A DNA stretch of 35,401 bases from positions 1 to 35,401 of the IMG/VR virus record IMGVR_UViG_3300048556_000223; one strand, 5' to 3'. The translations under genes and the position numbers were made by a program. The DNA is from a virus. The stretch's first letter is position 1; each line of letters begins with the position of its first letter. The notes below the pieces were generated by a model. The model worked only from the letters and a program-made list of their open reading frames with translations, was not told the origin of the DNA and made no database searches. Of the stretch, positions 24,218-31,179 are shown in pieces.

Positions 24218-24451
24218 TTAAACTCCGTCAGTTGGAGATTTACGTTTCCTGCCAGCGGCTTCGTGTTCCCGTACCCATTTCATATGACGCCCCGGAAAGT
24301 CTCCGGAATGCCCATCGAGTACGCACTTAGGCGCTGACAGCATCTTAGTAGCAGTCAAGCCACAGTCGCACCTACTGACTGTCTCTCCACTACGTACCAT
24401 CTTTTCAAATATACGACCGCAATCACAGCGAAAGTCATATATTTTATACAT
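24218..24451 (-). CDS. Small zinc-ribbon protein, FmdB-like, 77 aa
   Basis: The segment from residue 4 reads Ile-Tyr-Asp-Phe-Arg-Cys-Asp-Cys-Gly, then Cys28-Asp-Cys30-Gly-Leu-Thr-Ala, giving two Cys-x-Cys pairs (9/11 and 28/30), the signature of small FmdB-type zinc ribbons. The second half is basic and His-rich. Such proteins are found in many phage structural operons with unknown role; they may act as transcriptional or assembly factors. I chose the ATG at 24451, coupled to the previous stop, because the longer frame begins 20 codons upstream with a poor, overlapping sequence. Confidence 0.75.
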   Translation of the reverse strand: MYKIYDFRCDCGRIFEKMVRSGETVSRCDCGLTATKMLSAPKCVLDGHSGDFPGRHMKWVREHEAAGRKRKSPTDGV

Positions 24452-24698
24452 CAAGCTCTTCCTGAGCTTCCGCTTCGGCTTGGTCTCGCGCCGCAGAAAT
24501 CGTCCCCTCAAGGTTGATAACTGTAGCTAATGCGGCAACTTGGCCTTTGCGATAAAACAATTCTTCCTGATCTTTGACGGTTTGAAGGTCTGCTAGCTGT
24601 TTAGCGTTGTTACTTAACTCTTCAATCAACTGCTTAAAACCCGGATGGCTAAAAAGCATATTGTAGTTGTCAAAGTACTCCTCAAGTTCAGGTGTCAT
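24444..24698 (-). CDS. Hypothetical acidic helical protein, 84 aa
   Basis: Predicted all-helical, acidic at both ends (Glu-Leu-Glu-Glu-Tyr-Phe-Asp at the start, Glu-Glu-Leu-Asp-Val at the end), with a central Phe-Tyr-Arg-Lys-Gly-Gln. No Cys or membrane segment. I associate similar 80-90-aa proteins with the portal-scaffold interval of short-tailed phages but cannot name a family. It overlaps the zinc-ribbon gene by 8 bases and is separated by 54 bases from the basic protein upstream. It may be a minor assembly factor. Confidence 0.7.
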   Translation of the reverse strand: MTPELEEYFDNYNMLFSHPGFKQLIEELSNNAKQLADLQTVKDQEELFYRKGQVAALATVINLEGTISAARDQAEAEAQEELDV

Positions 24699-24752
24699 AT
24701 CTCATTCTCTCTTTGGTTGTTTTGTGCGTTTTAGCACGGTTTTTAAAAAATG

Positions 24753-25007
24753 TCAGGCTTTTTTAGTAGCCTTACGTCTCCGACCAGAAGCCGTAACAGC
24801 ATGTTTAATCTTGGCTGGCCCAGTCTTTCGCTTTGCCGAAGACTTCTTTTCTGCCGCAGTCATCTTTGCCGCAACAGCTTTAGGACGACAAGAAGGGTAG
24901 GGGCGTTTGCTTTTCTTGGCTGACTTACGACCACAAGACTTACCCGTCTTAACGTCCACCCAATCCTCTTTAAACCACTTGGTTAGCCCGCCTTTTGTTT
25001 TAGCCAT
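24753..25007 (-). CDS. Small basic Lys/Arg-rich protein, DUF5872-like, 84 aa
   Basis: Starts at the ATG at 25007, which overlaps the preceding stop by 8 bases. Motifs: Gly-Gly-Leu-Thr-Lys-Trp-Phe-Lys-Glu-Asp-Trp-Val-Asp, a Cys-Gly-Arg, Arg-Pro-Tyr-Pro-Ser-Cys-Arg-Pro, then a long basic C-terminus with Lys-Lys-Ser-Ser-Ala-Lys-Arg-Lys-Thr and Ala-Ser-Gly-Arg-Arg-Arg-Lys. I recall related sequences, labelled DUF5872, from marine phages and large algal viruses. Two Cys (near 27 and 44) may bind a metal. The strong positive charge suggests a DNA-associated virion component or packaging aid. Confidence 0.8.
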   Translation of the reverse strand: MAKTKGGLTKWFKEDWVDVKTGKSCGRKSAKKSKRPYPSCRPKAVAAKMTAAEKKSSAKRKTGPAKIKHAVTASGRRRKATKKA

Positions 25008-25179
25008 AAGTCCCACCACGTTTTTTGTAGGTCTTAACTAGCCATGCGTTAGCGTACGCACTGGGGTAAACGTCAAACTTACGCTTGGCCTCAGACTTAA
25101 CCCGAGAGTAAAGAGCTTTGTTCTTTACGTTGTCAGGTATGGCGCTTTTCTTTTTAGGCTTTGCCTTTGCTTTAGGCAT
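25000..25179 (-). CDS. Small basic protein, 59 aa
   Basis: The core Ser-Arg-Val-Lys-Ser-Glu-Ala-Lys-Arg-Lys-Phe-Asp-Val-Tyr-Pro-Ser-Ala-Tyr-Ala-Asn then Ala-Trp-Leu-Val-Lys-Thr-Tyr-Lys-Lys-Arg-Gly-Gly is a recognisable conserved motif of small basic proteins in aquatic phages (same broad group as the next gene). The N-terminus is Lys/Pro-rich. Its stop overlaps the next start by 8 bases, and its start follows 2 bases after the previous stop. The protein may accompany DNA in the virion. The frame is too small for common ORF length cut-offs but is clearly protein-like. Confidence 0.8.
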   Translation of the reverse strand: MPKAKAKPKKKSAIPDNVKNKALYSRVKSEAKRKFDVYPSAYANAWLVKTYKKRGGTYG

Positions 25180-25181
25180 GA

Positions 25182-25286
25182 CTACTTCTTCTTTTTGTTC
25201 TTCTTGTTAGTCAGCATACGACCATTACGCTTAGGCATAGCAGGCCTCTTCTTTGGCTTGGTTGTCTTCATTCCGTAACCGGGCAT
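25182..25286 (-). CDS. Very small highly basic protein, 34 aa
   Basis: 34 residues, of which about 15 are Lys or Arg, ending in Lys-Lys-Asn-Lys-Lys-Lys-Lys. It has a strong AGGAGA Shine-Dalgarno 6 bases before the ATG at 25286, and the next gene begins 2 bases after its stop. This combination of ideal ribosome site, tight spacing and position supports a real gene. It is a probable polycationic DNA-binding or scaffold-binding peptide. Confidence 0.75.
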   Translation of the reverse strand: MPGYGMKTTKPKKRPAMPKRNGRMLTNKKNKKKK

Positions 25287-25296
25287 AACACTCTCC

Positions 25297-25443
25297 TTAC
25301 CTTTTGTGCACTTTCTCAATAGCAAAGTCTGCTGATTTAGATGCACCCTTGTGCGGCTTATAGCCTTCGGATGGATCTTTCATCAACTTGTACTCTTTGC
25401 CTTTTTTCATCCAGTGATAACCGTCAGGTGCTTTAACTTTCAT
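25297..25443 (-). CDS. Small basic protein, 48 aa
   Basis: Begins Met-Lys-Val-Lys-Ala-Pro-Asp-Gly-Tyr-His-Trp-Met-Lys-Lys-Gly-Lys and contains Lys-Gly-Ala-Ser-Lys-Ser-Ala. It lies 5 bases downstream of the 94-aa basic protein and its stop is 10 bases before the next gene. The family is unknown; similar His/Trp-Met-Lys-x-Gly starts occur in small phage virion-associated proteins. It completes a run of five short basic genes. Confidence 0.7.
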   Translation of the reverse strand: MKVKAPDGYHWMKKGKEYKLMKDPSEGYKPHKGASKSADFAIEKVHKR

Positions 25444-25448
25444 AGCTC

Positions 25449-25733
25449 TTACCACTTGACCTTATGCGACCAATAACGCGCAGATAGTTTACTGGGATTT
25501 GAGTCTTGGGCATTGTGCCGGGCGTAGTAACTCTTTTTTCGCGCTTTGTCCTTTGCGCTCTTAGGGTTCTTACCTGCACCTTTTACTCCCTGCTGACCAA
25601 ACCGTATGGTCTTGATCTTATCACCCTCTTTCGCAACTACAACATGCGATTTAGTGGGATGGCTGGGGGTTTTCTTCGGCTTGTTGTACCCGCTTACGCC
25701 TACGCGGGCTAGGCGCGGATCCTTCTTGCTCAT
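25449..25733 (-). CDS. Conserved basic protein downstream of the portal, 94 aa
   Basis: A lysine/arginine-rich protein with a recognisable core: Asp-Pro-Arg-Leu-Ala-Arg-Val-Gly-Val-Ser-Gly-Tyr-Asn-Lys-Pro-Lys, then Thr-Pro-Ser-His-Pro-Thr-Lys-Ser-His and Thr-Ile-Arg-Phe-Gly-Gln-Gln-Gly-Val, ending in a basic Tyr-Trp region. I recall near relatives, without a function, encoded beside portals in many podoviruses. It starts by ATGA overlap with the portal stop. Its charge and position suggest DNA packaging or an internal virion role; none is proven. Confidence 0.85.
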   Translation of the reverse strand: MSKKDPRLARVGVSGYNKPKKTPSHPTKSHVVVAKEGDKIKTIRFGQQGVKGAGKNPKSAKDKARKKSYYARHNAQDSNPSKLSARYWSHKVKW

Positions 25734-27742
25734 TGGTTAAAGCCTCCACCTTGGCCTGGAGTTCCTGCACTTGGCGCTGGAGTGGCTCCATTTGGCCTTG
25801 GAATCTCTGGAATATCATTTGGAGTTCTCTGTCGGTTAGCATTCTCTTTTCCTTTGATTTGTTTCTCTTTAATTAAGCGATCAGCAATCTGCATACGACG
25901 CTCAAACTCTTTGTCGTCTTGATCGCCTTCACGCAAGTTTCGGGTAACAGCGTTGATTCTGTCAATCTCTAGCTCTTGCGGAACTACTGCCGCTTCAGCC
26001 GCAAGCTTCTGTGCTCTAGCCGCAGACTCTTGTGCCTGTGCAGATAGTGCCGCTGTCTGAGATTGCTGGAACTCCATCTGCGCCTGCTGGGCTTGTGCCT
26101 GCATTTGCTGTGCCTGTGGGTTCGGTTGCATTGCTTGTTGCATTGCCGCAATGAGTTCCTCACGGTTCGACAAGTTCATATTGTCTACTACCGATTGGAT
26201 AAGCGTTGTATACAAAGGAGAGTCTTTGCCCATCGTCTGCAACAACTGTACTAGCTGAGTAACTTCGTACTCACGAGCAATAATACCCAGAGTACTGCTA
26301 GCGTTAAACTTGTAGTCTGCAACCGGGTAAGATTCGGGATCAAACTGCATATACCTATGTGCGGCCTTCTTAACAAACGGAATCAAGAAAGACTGTTGGA
26401 AGTTAATCAATGTACGCTTGTGGCGCTTAATCAGCGCACCCAGCGACATGCTAATACCTGCCGCTGTAGATTCACCGTTAACCTGCCCTGCAATACCTGC
26501 TGAGTCCACTGCGCCTGTAGCCTGCTGAACCATCTGCTGTAACGCCCCAGCCTGCGCAAAAGTAATCTGATTGACTTGACCAAAGTTAAACGGTTGGAGC
26601 ACCTCTCTAGGATCTCCGTTGGTCAAGATCATCTTGCCGGGACGTACTTCTGGTTTAGCGCCACGAGGTAAGCGAGTGGCATCAATAGCCATCATCGGGT
26701 GAATAGTAAGGCTTAGTGCGTCGATTCTAGCCCGAAGCTCGGTATCAAGTGCTTTTTGTGAGTTGTAACCTTTTTCGCAAACGCCTCTTCCCCAGAATCG
26801 CCCAGGCACTACATCCCATGGGAATGCCACAACCGGACGATCTTGCATCATGTAGGGATTGGCCTCTGCTTTAAGAAGTATTCCGCCGTTAGCAATAACA
26901 ACAATTGCTTCGACATACTTACCTTCTTCTTCAACTTCCTCATCCATTGCGTCAATAAGAAGCTCGCGAGGAACAAGACCGTAGTATTTAGTAAGACGTA
27001 CTTTGTCGTCGTTGTAGATTGTAATGTCCTGATCGGGCTCAAGATCTGTATCAGACGCCGCCGGCCCTACGTACTCATCACGATAAACGCCTTGCTCTTG
27101 AAGAAGTTCTACTTGGTGGCGGCTAACAAACTCATCAATACAAACACCTAATGCCTCATCAACACTTGTAGCAACAGGGTCAATCAAGAAGTTTTGAGGA
27201 AGTACGGGTCTAAGTTTAACCTTTACTTTGTCTTGGATGTTAACGCCTACTGCTTGAAGGTCACCGTCCATTAACGGTTGAGTAGCAGGAGACATCTCCT
27301 TCATTTCTTCAATGACAATTTCGCCAATGCCTGTACCAAACACGGCGGCATTAATAAGGCATTCCGCAACAGACTTACGAATCATGCAGTCTTCAAAGTC
27401 TTCGGTAAGTTTGTTTCTTAGAAAAAGAACGTCTTCTTTTGAAGTGTCCCCAAAGTTATCAGAGACATCAAACCACTTGCCACGCCCAAACGTTGCTTCT
27501 TCTAACTCAGCAACATTGGACTCAACAGCCTGTTGTAAAGCAGGAGAGATAATACGGCTACGCTCACTTCGGCGCTCGCTATCAGAGGGATCCCAAATGC
27601 CACGCCATAACCGATAGTATTCTTCAAAGCGGTCTTCATAGTTAGATTCATAGTAATCACGCCAGTTTTCGCACTTTGTTATAACCCAATCTTCTAAGGA
27701 TTCTTGAATCATTAAAGGATCTTGTTCGTACAGGTCGCTCAT
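25730..27742 (-). CDS. Portal protein, 670 aa
   Basis: Located directly after TerL and of the right size for P22/podovirus-type portals (about 700 aa). The N-terminus includes Tyr-Glu-Asp-Arg-Phe-Glu-Glu-Tyr-Tyr-Arg-Leu-Trp-Arg-Gly (residues about 35-48), then Ser-Arg-Ile-Ile-Ser-Pro-Ala, a typical portal wing start; Gly-Arg-Phe-Trp-Gly-Arg-Gly near 325 and Leu-Arg-Ala-Arg-Ile-Asp-Ala are also typical. Residues about 540-590 form a Gln/Ala-rich helix (barrel region), and the C-terminus is Pro/Gly-rich. The dodecameric ring is the motor's docking point and DNA channel. Its stop overlaps the start of the next gene. The assignment is firm. Confidence 0.9.
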   Translation of the reverse strand: MSDLYEQDPLMIQESLEDWVITKCENWRDYYESNYEDRFEEYYRLWRGIWDPSDSERRSERSRIISPALQQAVESNVAELEEATFGRGKWFDVSDNFGDTSKEDVLFLRNKLTEDFEDCMIRKSVAECLINAAVFGTGIGEIVIEEMKEMSPATQPLMDGDLQAVGVNIQDKVKVKLRPVLPQNFLIDPVATSVDEALGVCIDEFVSRHQVELLQEQGVYRDEYVGPAASDTDLEPDQDITIYNDDKVRLTKYYGLVPRELLIDAMDEEVEEEGKYVEAIVVIANGGILLKAEANPYMMQDRPVVAFPWDVVPGRFWGRGVCEKGYNSQKALDTELRARIDALSLTIHPMMAIDATRLPRGAKPEVRPGKMILTNGDPREVLQPFNFGQVNQITFAQAGALQQMVQQATGAVDSAGIAGQVNGESTAAGISMSLGALIKRHKRTLINFQQSFLIPFVKKAAHRYMQFDPESYPVADYKFNASSTLGIIAREYEVTQLVQLLQTMGKDSPLYTTLIQSVVDNMNLSNREELIAAMQQAMQPNPQAQQMQAQAQQAQMEFQQSQTAALSAQAQESAARAQKLAAEAAVVPQELEIDRINAVTRNLREGDQDDKEFERRMQIADRLIKEKQIKGKENANRQRTPNDIPEIPRPNGATPAPSAGTPGQGGGFNQ

Positions 27743-27743
27743 A

Positions 27744-28997
27744 TTAGTATCCCGCCACTATGTCTAAGATGTCGTGGTCGTCTATTTCGTATTCATAGTC
27801 ATAAGCCACTTTGGCTAGTTGGTCAATGTAAGCCAATGCGTCTATTAAGTCATCATGGGTCAAAGGATCAGGGAATTGGAACAGTTGGTCAAGGAATCTT
27901 GAGTTCCATTCACCTTTGTTTAGGGTGATGTACCCATTCTCAAAGCGGCCCTGCAATGCCCACATGACCCTATCTACTTTCTTTTTGTTGCCGTGGGTTA
28001 GTTCTTCTACTCGGAAAAACGTACCGTATTTCTTTTGTAAGTCAACAAGAGGAGACATAACCGCTTGTTTGGCTATGCCCCTCTCAATACCCACAGATAC
28101 CGGCCTGTAGTCTCTTACGGCTTGGAAGATTTTGATGGCCGTTTCGTCGAGCGTCCACCTACCGTAGATGATGTTTTCGACGTACCAGCCTTCTTCCGAG
28201 ACGTCGACGACGGCGATTGCGGTTTCGTCGAGCTTCGCGTTTTTGGTGCGTTTTTTGTTGACTTCTTCAAAGCCTGCGAGGTCGATGGCGATGTAATAGT
28301 CTCCACGAGGCTCTTGATCCTCTTTGACCCGAACCCAATCTTCCTTAAACATTTCCGAGCCGCGAGCTTCAAACGACGCCATAAATTCTTGACGGAACGC
28401 ATAACTAGACATACTCCTTTTAGCAGTGTTGATTTCATCTTTATCAAGCAGAGGATTATCGTAAGAAGTAAAATGGTAGGCCGCGTAAGTTTCATCATCA
28501 CCTAGCTCCGCATACTTATACAATTCGTAAAAATGATTTCTTCCCATGGGCGTCCCAATAAACATGGCACAGCCCTTTTGATCCGCAAGTGCTGGTCTCA
28601 GGATCTGCTCGAATACATCAGGTTTCATGTCTGCGTATTCATCGAGAACTAAGAACTTGAGGCTAACACCTCGCATGGTTTCTGGTCTATCAGCACCCTT
28701 GAGGCTAATGGTAGCTCCATTAATGAGCTTGATTTGTAGATTATTAATATGACTTCCAGCGATAACAGGATGACCCAACTCCAAAAGAGTTTGCCACATG
28801 ATGTCTCTCGCCTGTCCCTGCGTCGGTGCAACGTAGAATACATGTCCCCTATCGGCCTGCAAAGCATTTACTATCAACATCCATGCGGCAAGGCGGGACT
28901 TACCCGTACGTCTGCCAGCCGCTACAATTTTAAATCGGGTATCGTCTGCCCAGACTTCTTGTTGCCAAGGCAGTAGCTCTATATTGAGATCACTCAT
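27744..28997 (-). CDS. terL: Terminase large subunit (ATPase-nuclease)
   Basis: 417 aa. Residues 28-34 (Gly-Arg-Arg-Thr-Gly-Lys-Ser) form Walker A; Phe-Leu-Val-Leu-Asp-Glu (115-120) forms Walker B with the catalytic Glu120; Gly-Thr-Pro-Met-Gly fits the coupling motif; in the C-terminal half Ala-Ile-Asp-Leu-Ala-Gly and Asp-Asp-Leu-Ile-Asp-Ala-Leu give RNase H-like nuclease aspartates. It translocates DNA into the procapsid and cuts concatemers. The gene starts 6 bases after the previous stop and ends 1 base before portal. It is a firm identification; the packaging type (cos, pac or permuted) cannot be told from the sequence. Confidence 0.93.
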   Translation of the reverse strand: MSDLNIELLPWQQEVWADDTRFKIVAAGRRTGKSRLAAWMLIVNALQADRGHVFYVAPTQGQARDIMWQTLLELGHPVIAGSHINNLQIKLINGATISLKGADRPETMRGVSLKFLVLDEYADMKPDVFEQILRPALADQKGCAMFIGTPMGRNHFYELYKYAELGDDETYAAYHFTSYDNPLLDKDEINTAKRSMSSYAFRQEFMASFEARGSEMFKEDWVRVKEDQEPRGDYYIAIDLAGFEEVNKKRTKNAKLDETAIAVVDVSEEGWYVENIIYGRWTLDETAIKIFQAVRDYRPVSVGIERGIAKQAVMSPLVDLQKKYGTFFRVEELTHGNKKKVDRVMWALQGRFENGYITLNKGEWNSRFLDQLFQFPDPLTHDDLIDALAYIDQLAKVAYDYEYEIDDHDILDIVAGY

Positions 28998-29003
28998 AGA
29001 AAG

Positions 29004-29357
29004 CTATGATCCATTAAAGTTATTAAAGACTGGGGACGCCTCTATTAAATCAAAGGTAACAACTACCTCTACGTTACCTGCACTACCACTAGAAGCCTTA
29101 ATAATGTCTCCGGGCTGTAGAACAAACACGGCATTACCATCAATCATCAAGTTTTCCTTCGAGGATATGTTAGTGCCATTGTAGATATACACGTCTGTAG
29201 TAGGGCTAGGCTTGTCTACAAATAATGTAATGCTATTAGTAGAGTTATGCAGGTTAGCAATAAACGCCATATTCCAGTGAGCTACGTAACCAGCAGGGAT
29301 TTCTACAATTGTCTGCGTAGAAGTATCCGTTAGGTTCTTGTTTTTGGTGTACAGCAT
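29004..29357 (-). CDS. Small beta-rich protein, 117 aa
   Basis: Begins by TAATG overlap with the endolysin stop; a GTG at 29372 behind an AAGGAA sequence is an alternative start adding five residues. The composition is Thr/Asn/Ser-rich with alternating hydrophobics, typical of a small beta-sandwich, with Gly-Tyr-Val-Ala-His-Trp and Val-Leu-Gln-Pro-Gly-Asp-Ile. I recall similar short proteins in marine phage structural regions as minor virion or decoration proteins, without a family name. It is placed between endolysin and terL. Confidence 0.7.
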   Translation of the reverse strand: MLYTKNKNLTDTSTQTIVEIPAGYVAHWNMAFIANLHNSTNSITLFVDKPSPTTDVYIYNGTNISSKENLMIDGNAVFVLQPGDIIKASSGSAGNVEVVVTFDLIEASPVFNNFNGS

Positions 29358-29701
29358 TAGGAATATGTCCACATAACAGGGGTTTCCTTCCGGGAATCTA
29401 CATGCACAAAGGTTTTGGCTACTCCAATCCCGCCAAACCCCATCTTAAGCGCGTTATGCACAATGTTCATACGCTCAAATCCGTTGGATACGGCAATATC
29501 AGCCGCAATTCCTTGGTTGTGGGTGCCAGGCTTTTCTTTTTTTACTTCGTTTGGGTGTGTTTCGTCCCGATACCCAGAGGTGATTCGGAAGGGAAAGCCA
29601 CACGCCTCTCGCAAAAAGTCTAATTGCTCCAAAAATTCTGGATTCATTTCGTTTTTGTTCGTATGCGTACAGTTGAACTCTTCTAGCCTAAAGTATTTCA
29701 C
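29357..29701 (-). CDS. Endolysin, M15-family zinc peptidase
   Basis: 114 aa. The family signature is complete: Ile-Thr-Ser-Gly-Tyr-Arg-Asp at residues 40-46, H61-x6-D68 (His-Asn-Gln-Gly-Ile-Ala-Ala-Asp) and H100-Val-Asp, giving two His and one Asp zinc ligands as in D-Ala-D-Ala carboxypeptidase-like Peptidase_M15_3 enzymes. These cleave peptide cross-links of peptidoglycan. It starts with GTG at 29701 inside the terS stop region; no later start would preserve the fold. There is no signal peptide, so it needs the holin encoded at 17.4-17.8 kb. It is the second gene of the late operon, unusually early for a lysis gene. Confidence 0.85.
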   Translation of the reverse strand: MKYFRLEEFNCTHTNKNEMNPEFLEQLDFLREACGFPFRITSGYRDETHPNEVKKEKPGTHNQGIAADIAVSNGFERMNIVHNALKMGFGGIGVAKTFVHVDSRKETPVMWTYS

Positions 29702-30143
29702 CGTTGTCCCCGTTAATCACCGTAGGTTGGATAGTGTTGGGATCGAATTCGCTGGAGTCCATGCCAACATCCTTGACCTCTGCTGTACCCACACCCGTAA
29801 TGTTGATCTGAATAGCAGATTTCCCGCCATTTTGCACGACATCTTTTTCAAATGCCGCCACAGGTAGGATTCTATCCATCACTAACTTCCATGCCGCCGC
29901 CTGATTCTTGTGGTCATGGTCTAATGCCGCATCAAAGATAGTATCAAGTACACGCTTGGACTTCGGAGAAGCCAGCATACGCGACTTATACTCATTGATT
30001 ATCGTAGCATCACCCTTTGGTCGACCGGGCTTGCCCCTACCACCGGGTGAATTAGCCGCCAAATCCTTTTTGGATGGCCTGCCGGACTCCTGCTTTCTCT
30101 TCTTGATCTCAGCTTTGCGCTGTTTGACGTACTCTGATGCCAT
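29688..30143 (-). CDS. terS: Putative terminase small subunit, 151 aa
   Basis: A very basic N-terminus (Arg-Lys-Ala-Glu-Ile-Lys-Lys-Arg-Lys), then Gly-Arg-Gly-Lys-Pro-Gly-Arg-Pro-Lys-Gly, a charged linker followed by helices with Ala-Ala-Ala-Trp-Lys-Leu-Val-Met-Asp-Arg-Ile-Leu-Pro-Val (about residues 80-98) and an acidic C-terminus. This Gly-Arg-Pro-Lys-Gly start and internal Trp-Lys-Leu-Val motif recall phage small terminases, which bind packaging sites and load TerL. It is the first gene of the late operon, two genes before terL. Its start lacks a clear Shine-Dalgarno; a short hairpin GTTGG/CCAAC lies just upstream. Assigned by position and pattern. Confidence 0.6.
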   Translation of the reverse strand: MASEYVKQRKAEIKKRKQESGRPSKKDLAANSPGGRGKPGRPKGDATIINEYKSRMLASPKSKRVLDTIFDAALDHDHKNQAAAWKLVMDRILPVAAFEKDVVQNGGKSAIQINITGVGTAEVKDVGMDSSEFDPNTIQPTVINGDNGEIL

Positions 30144-30181
30144 AAATTTTAAGTTGGCTATTTAACCAACCCACCCTCCCT

Positions 30182-30210
30182 ATCCTATATATGTCTTTAG
30201 TGCTAATCAA
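30182..30210 (-). promoter_or_regulatory. Candidate late promoter
   Basis: On the minus strand, TTGATT (30210-30205) and TAGGAT (30187-30182) are spaced by 17 bases; transcription would begin about 30 bases before the terS start. As the late operon has no other obvious promoter upstream, this could drive the whole 25-kb run. The adjacent AT-rich tract offers weaker alternatives. Confidence 0.4.
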
Positions 30211-30301
30211 CACTCTTTATACCTTATAACTTAACGGAATAAAAACCTCTTCATTATTCCTTTAGTAATCAGGGAGTTAAATCAACCGCAAAAACCCAGT
30301 T

Positions 30302-30365
30302 TAGAATGCCCAGTTTGCCCAGAATGCCCGGAAAAGGTCAGAATGCCCGTAATGCCCAAGTTTAG
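30302..30365 (+). repeat. Iteron array B, a second copy of the 9-bp repeat set
   Basis: TAGAATGCC (30302-30310), CAGTTTGCC (30311-30319) and CAGAATGCC (30320-30328) run head to tail at 9-bp spacing. CAGAATGCC recurs at 30339-30347 and is followed by GTAATGCCC (30349-30357), then GTTTAG at 30360-30365. The last 27 bases match 4461-4487 at all but two positions. Array A has the same two unit types (AGAATGCC and GTTTGCC in inverse). Downstream, TTAGA and TCTAA flank six C residues, and a run of nine C follows at about 30441. Confidence 0.85.
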
Positions 30366-30593
30366 ACCCCCCTCTAAGGTTCCAAAATCCGCTTTTTTTG
30401 TATCTGGGTGGGAACTATATATACACGCTAAGTCGAGTTACCCCCCCCCGGTGTCAATCATTCCTCTATTTAACCTGAAAGACCTGGCAGATTTGATATA
30501 GACCAAGCTAAACCATACAGGTGCATTCGATATATAACTGGATATACGATTAGTGGTGCCAATGAGTGTGAGTCTGCGAAGGACCCCCCTGAA

Positions 30594-31147
30594 GTGGTTA
30601 TCACTAGCTAACAGGTTAACCACCGCGCATTGATATCTACCGCATCGGGAATGATATTCCCTCTGGCTCGGCTCTGCCTCGCGGTAATGCCACCACCGTT
30701 GGCTCGCTGTAAGGCTACGGTTTACCTTGGTAATCCCCTATGCGGGGATTCCCCGCGGCCGGCTACTCGCCTAAACCGTTTTACAGCCGCTCGCGCACGC
30801 GCGCTGTTTACATGCCCGGTTAATCGGTTGACAAGGAAATCCTATCGGATTTGCGACAGCCTCCGGCTGGTAAAGTGCACGCAACCTTGTCAAGGCCACC
30901 GATTACCCATCCATGTTGCGCGTGCAGTCAATAGCATGGGAGGGGAACAGTTCAAGACCACCCGCTAAAGCGGGCGCAAGAACCGATAGCTAAAAATCCT
31001 CTGGGATTTTTTCGGTTGTCTTGACCATCAGATTTGTCCGAGTCCGCATCATTACCGGAAAAGGACATATCCGGAAATGATCCGGGTCGGCCAGAGCTAA
31101 TCTGATCCCCTCTGATCCATGCTGTTCATGAAGTGTCCCTTCGGGAC
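30594..31147 (+). ncRNA. Candidate large structured RNA (about 550 nt), unclassified
   Basis: A gene-free stretch with nested, mutually compatible inverted repeats. Helices: 30594-30600/30617-30623; 30638-30643/30681-30686 enclosing hairpin 30647-30652/30656-30661; 30706-30712/30781-30787 continued by 30717-30724/30772-30779 and enclosing 30732-30738/30744-30750; 30795-30802/30918-30925 enclosing 30821-30836/30885-30905 (16 pairs, 5-nt bulge) that caps hairpins 30837-30852 and 30857-30869; a three-way junction of 30952-30958/31018-31024, hairpin 30961-30974 and 30981-30986/31012-31017 with 30992-30999/31004-31011; then 31027-31034/31099-31106 enclosing CCGA/TCGG, ATCATT/AATGAT and CCGGA/TCCGG helices; and hairpin 31135-31147. 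The 31135 hairpin lies 33 bases before the next start. It matches no RNA family I can name. It could also act at DNA level. Confidence 0.6.
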
Positions 31148-31179
31148 TCTTCAATCATATAGAGAAAAGGAATCTCAAG

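Noticed and set aside
28065-28505. Plus-strand 146-codon frame opposite terL
   Set aside because: It lies within the terminase ATPase/nuclease coding sequence and looks like a complement frame rich in Val/Asp/Phe, without a ribosome site.
30438-30623. A 61-codon minus-strand frame upstream of array B
   Set aside because: No Shine-Dalgarno, and it lies between poly-C tracts and repeats in an otherwise noncoding divergent region.
30630-30968. A 112-codon plus-strand frame in the long gene-free region
   Set aside because: It has no Shine-Dalgarno, an unnatural Arg/Pro/Cys-rich composition, and exactly overlies the nested inverted repeats, which explain the open frame better.
30981-31017. Intrinsic terminator at AAAAATCC/GGATTTTT
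   Set aside because: The stem is AT-rich and its T run is part of the stem and continues into a TCGGTT that pairs with AACCGA, so it fits a three-way RNA junction rather than a terminator.
30594-31147. Group I intron, tmRNA, RNase P RNA or tRNA cluster
   Set aside because: I looked for their conserved core motifs (group I P7/S elements, tmRNA ends, RNase P CR-I, tRNA T-loop and acceptor ends) and found none; GTTCAAGAC at 30950 resembles a T-loop but lacks the surrounding cloverleaf.
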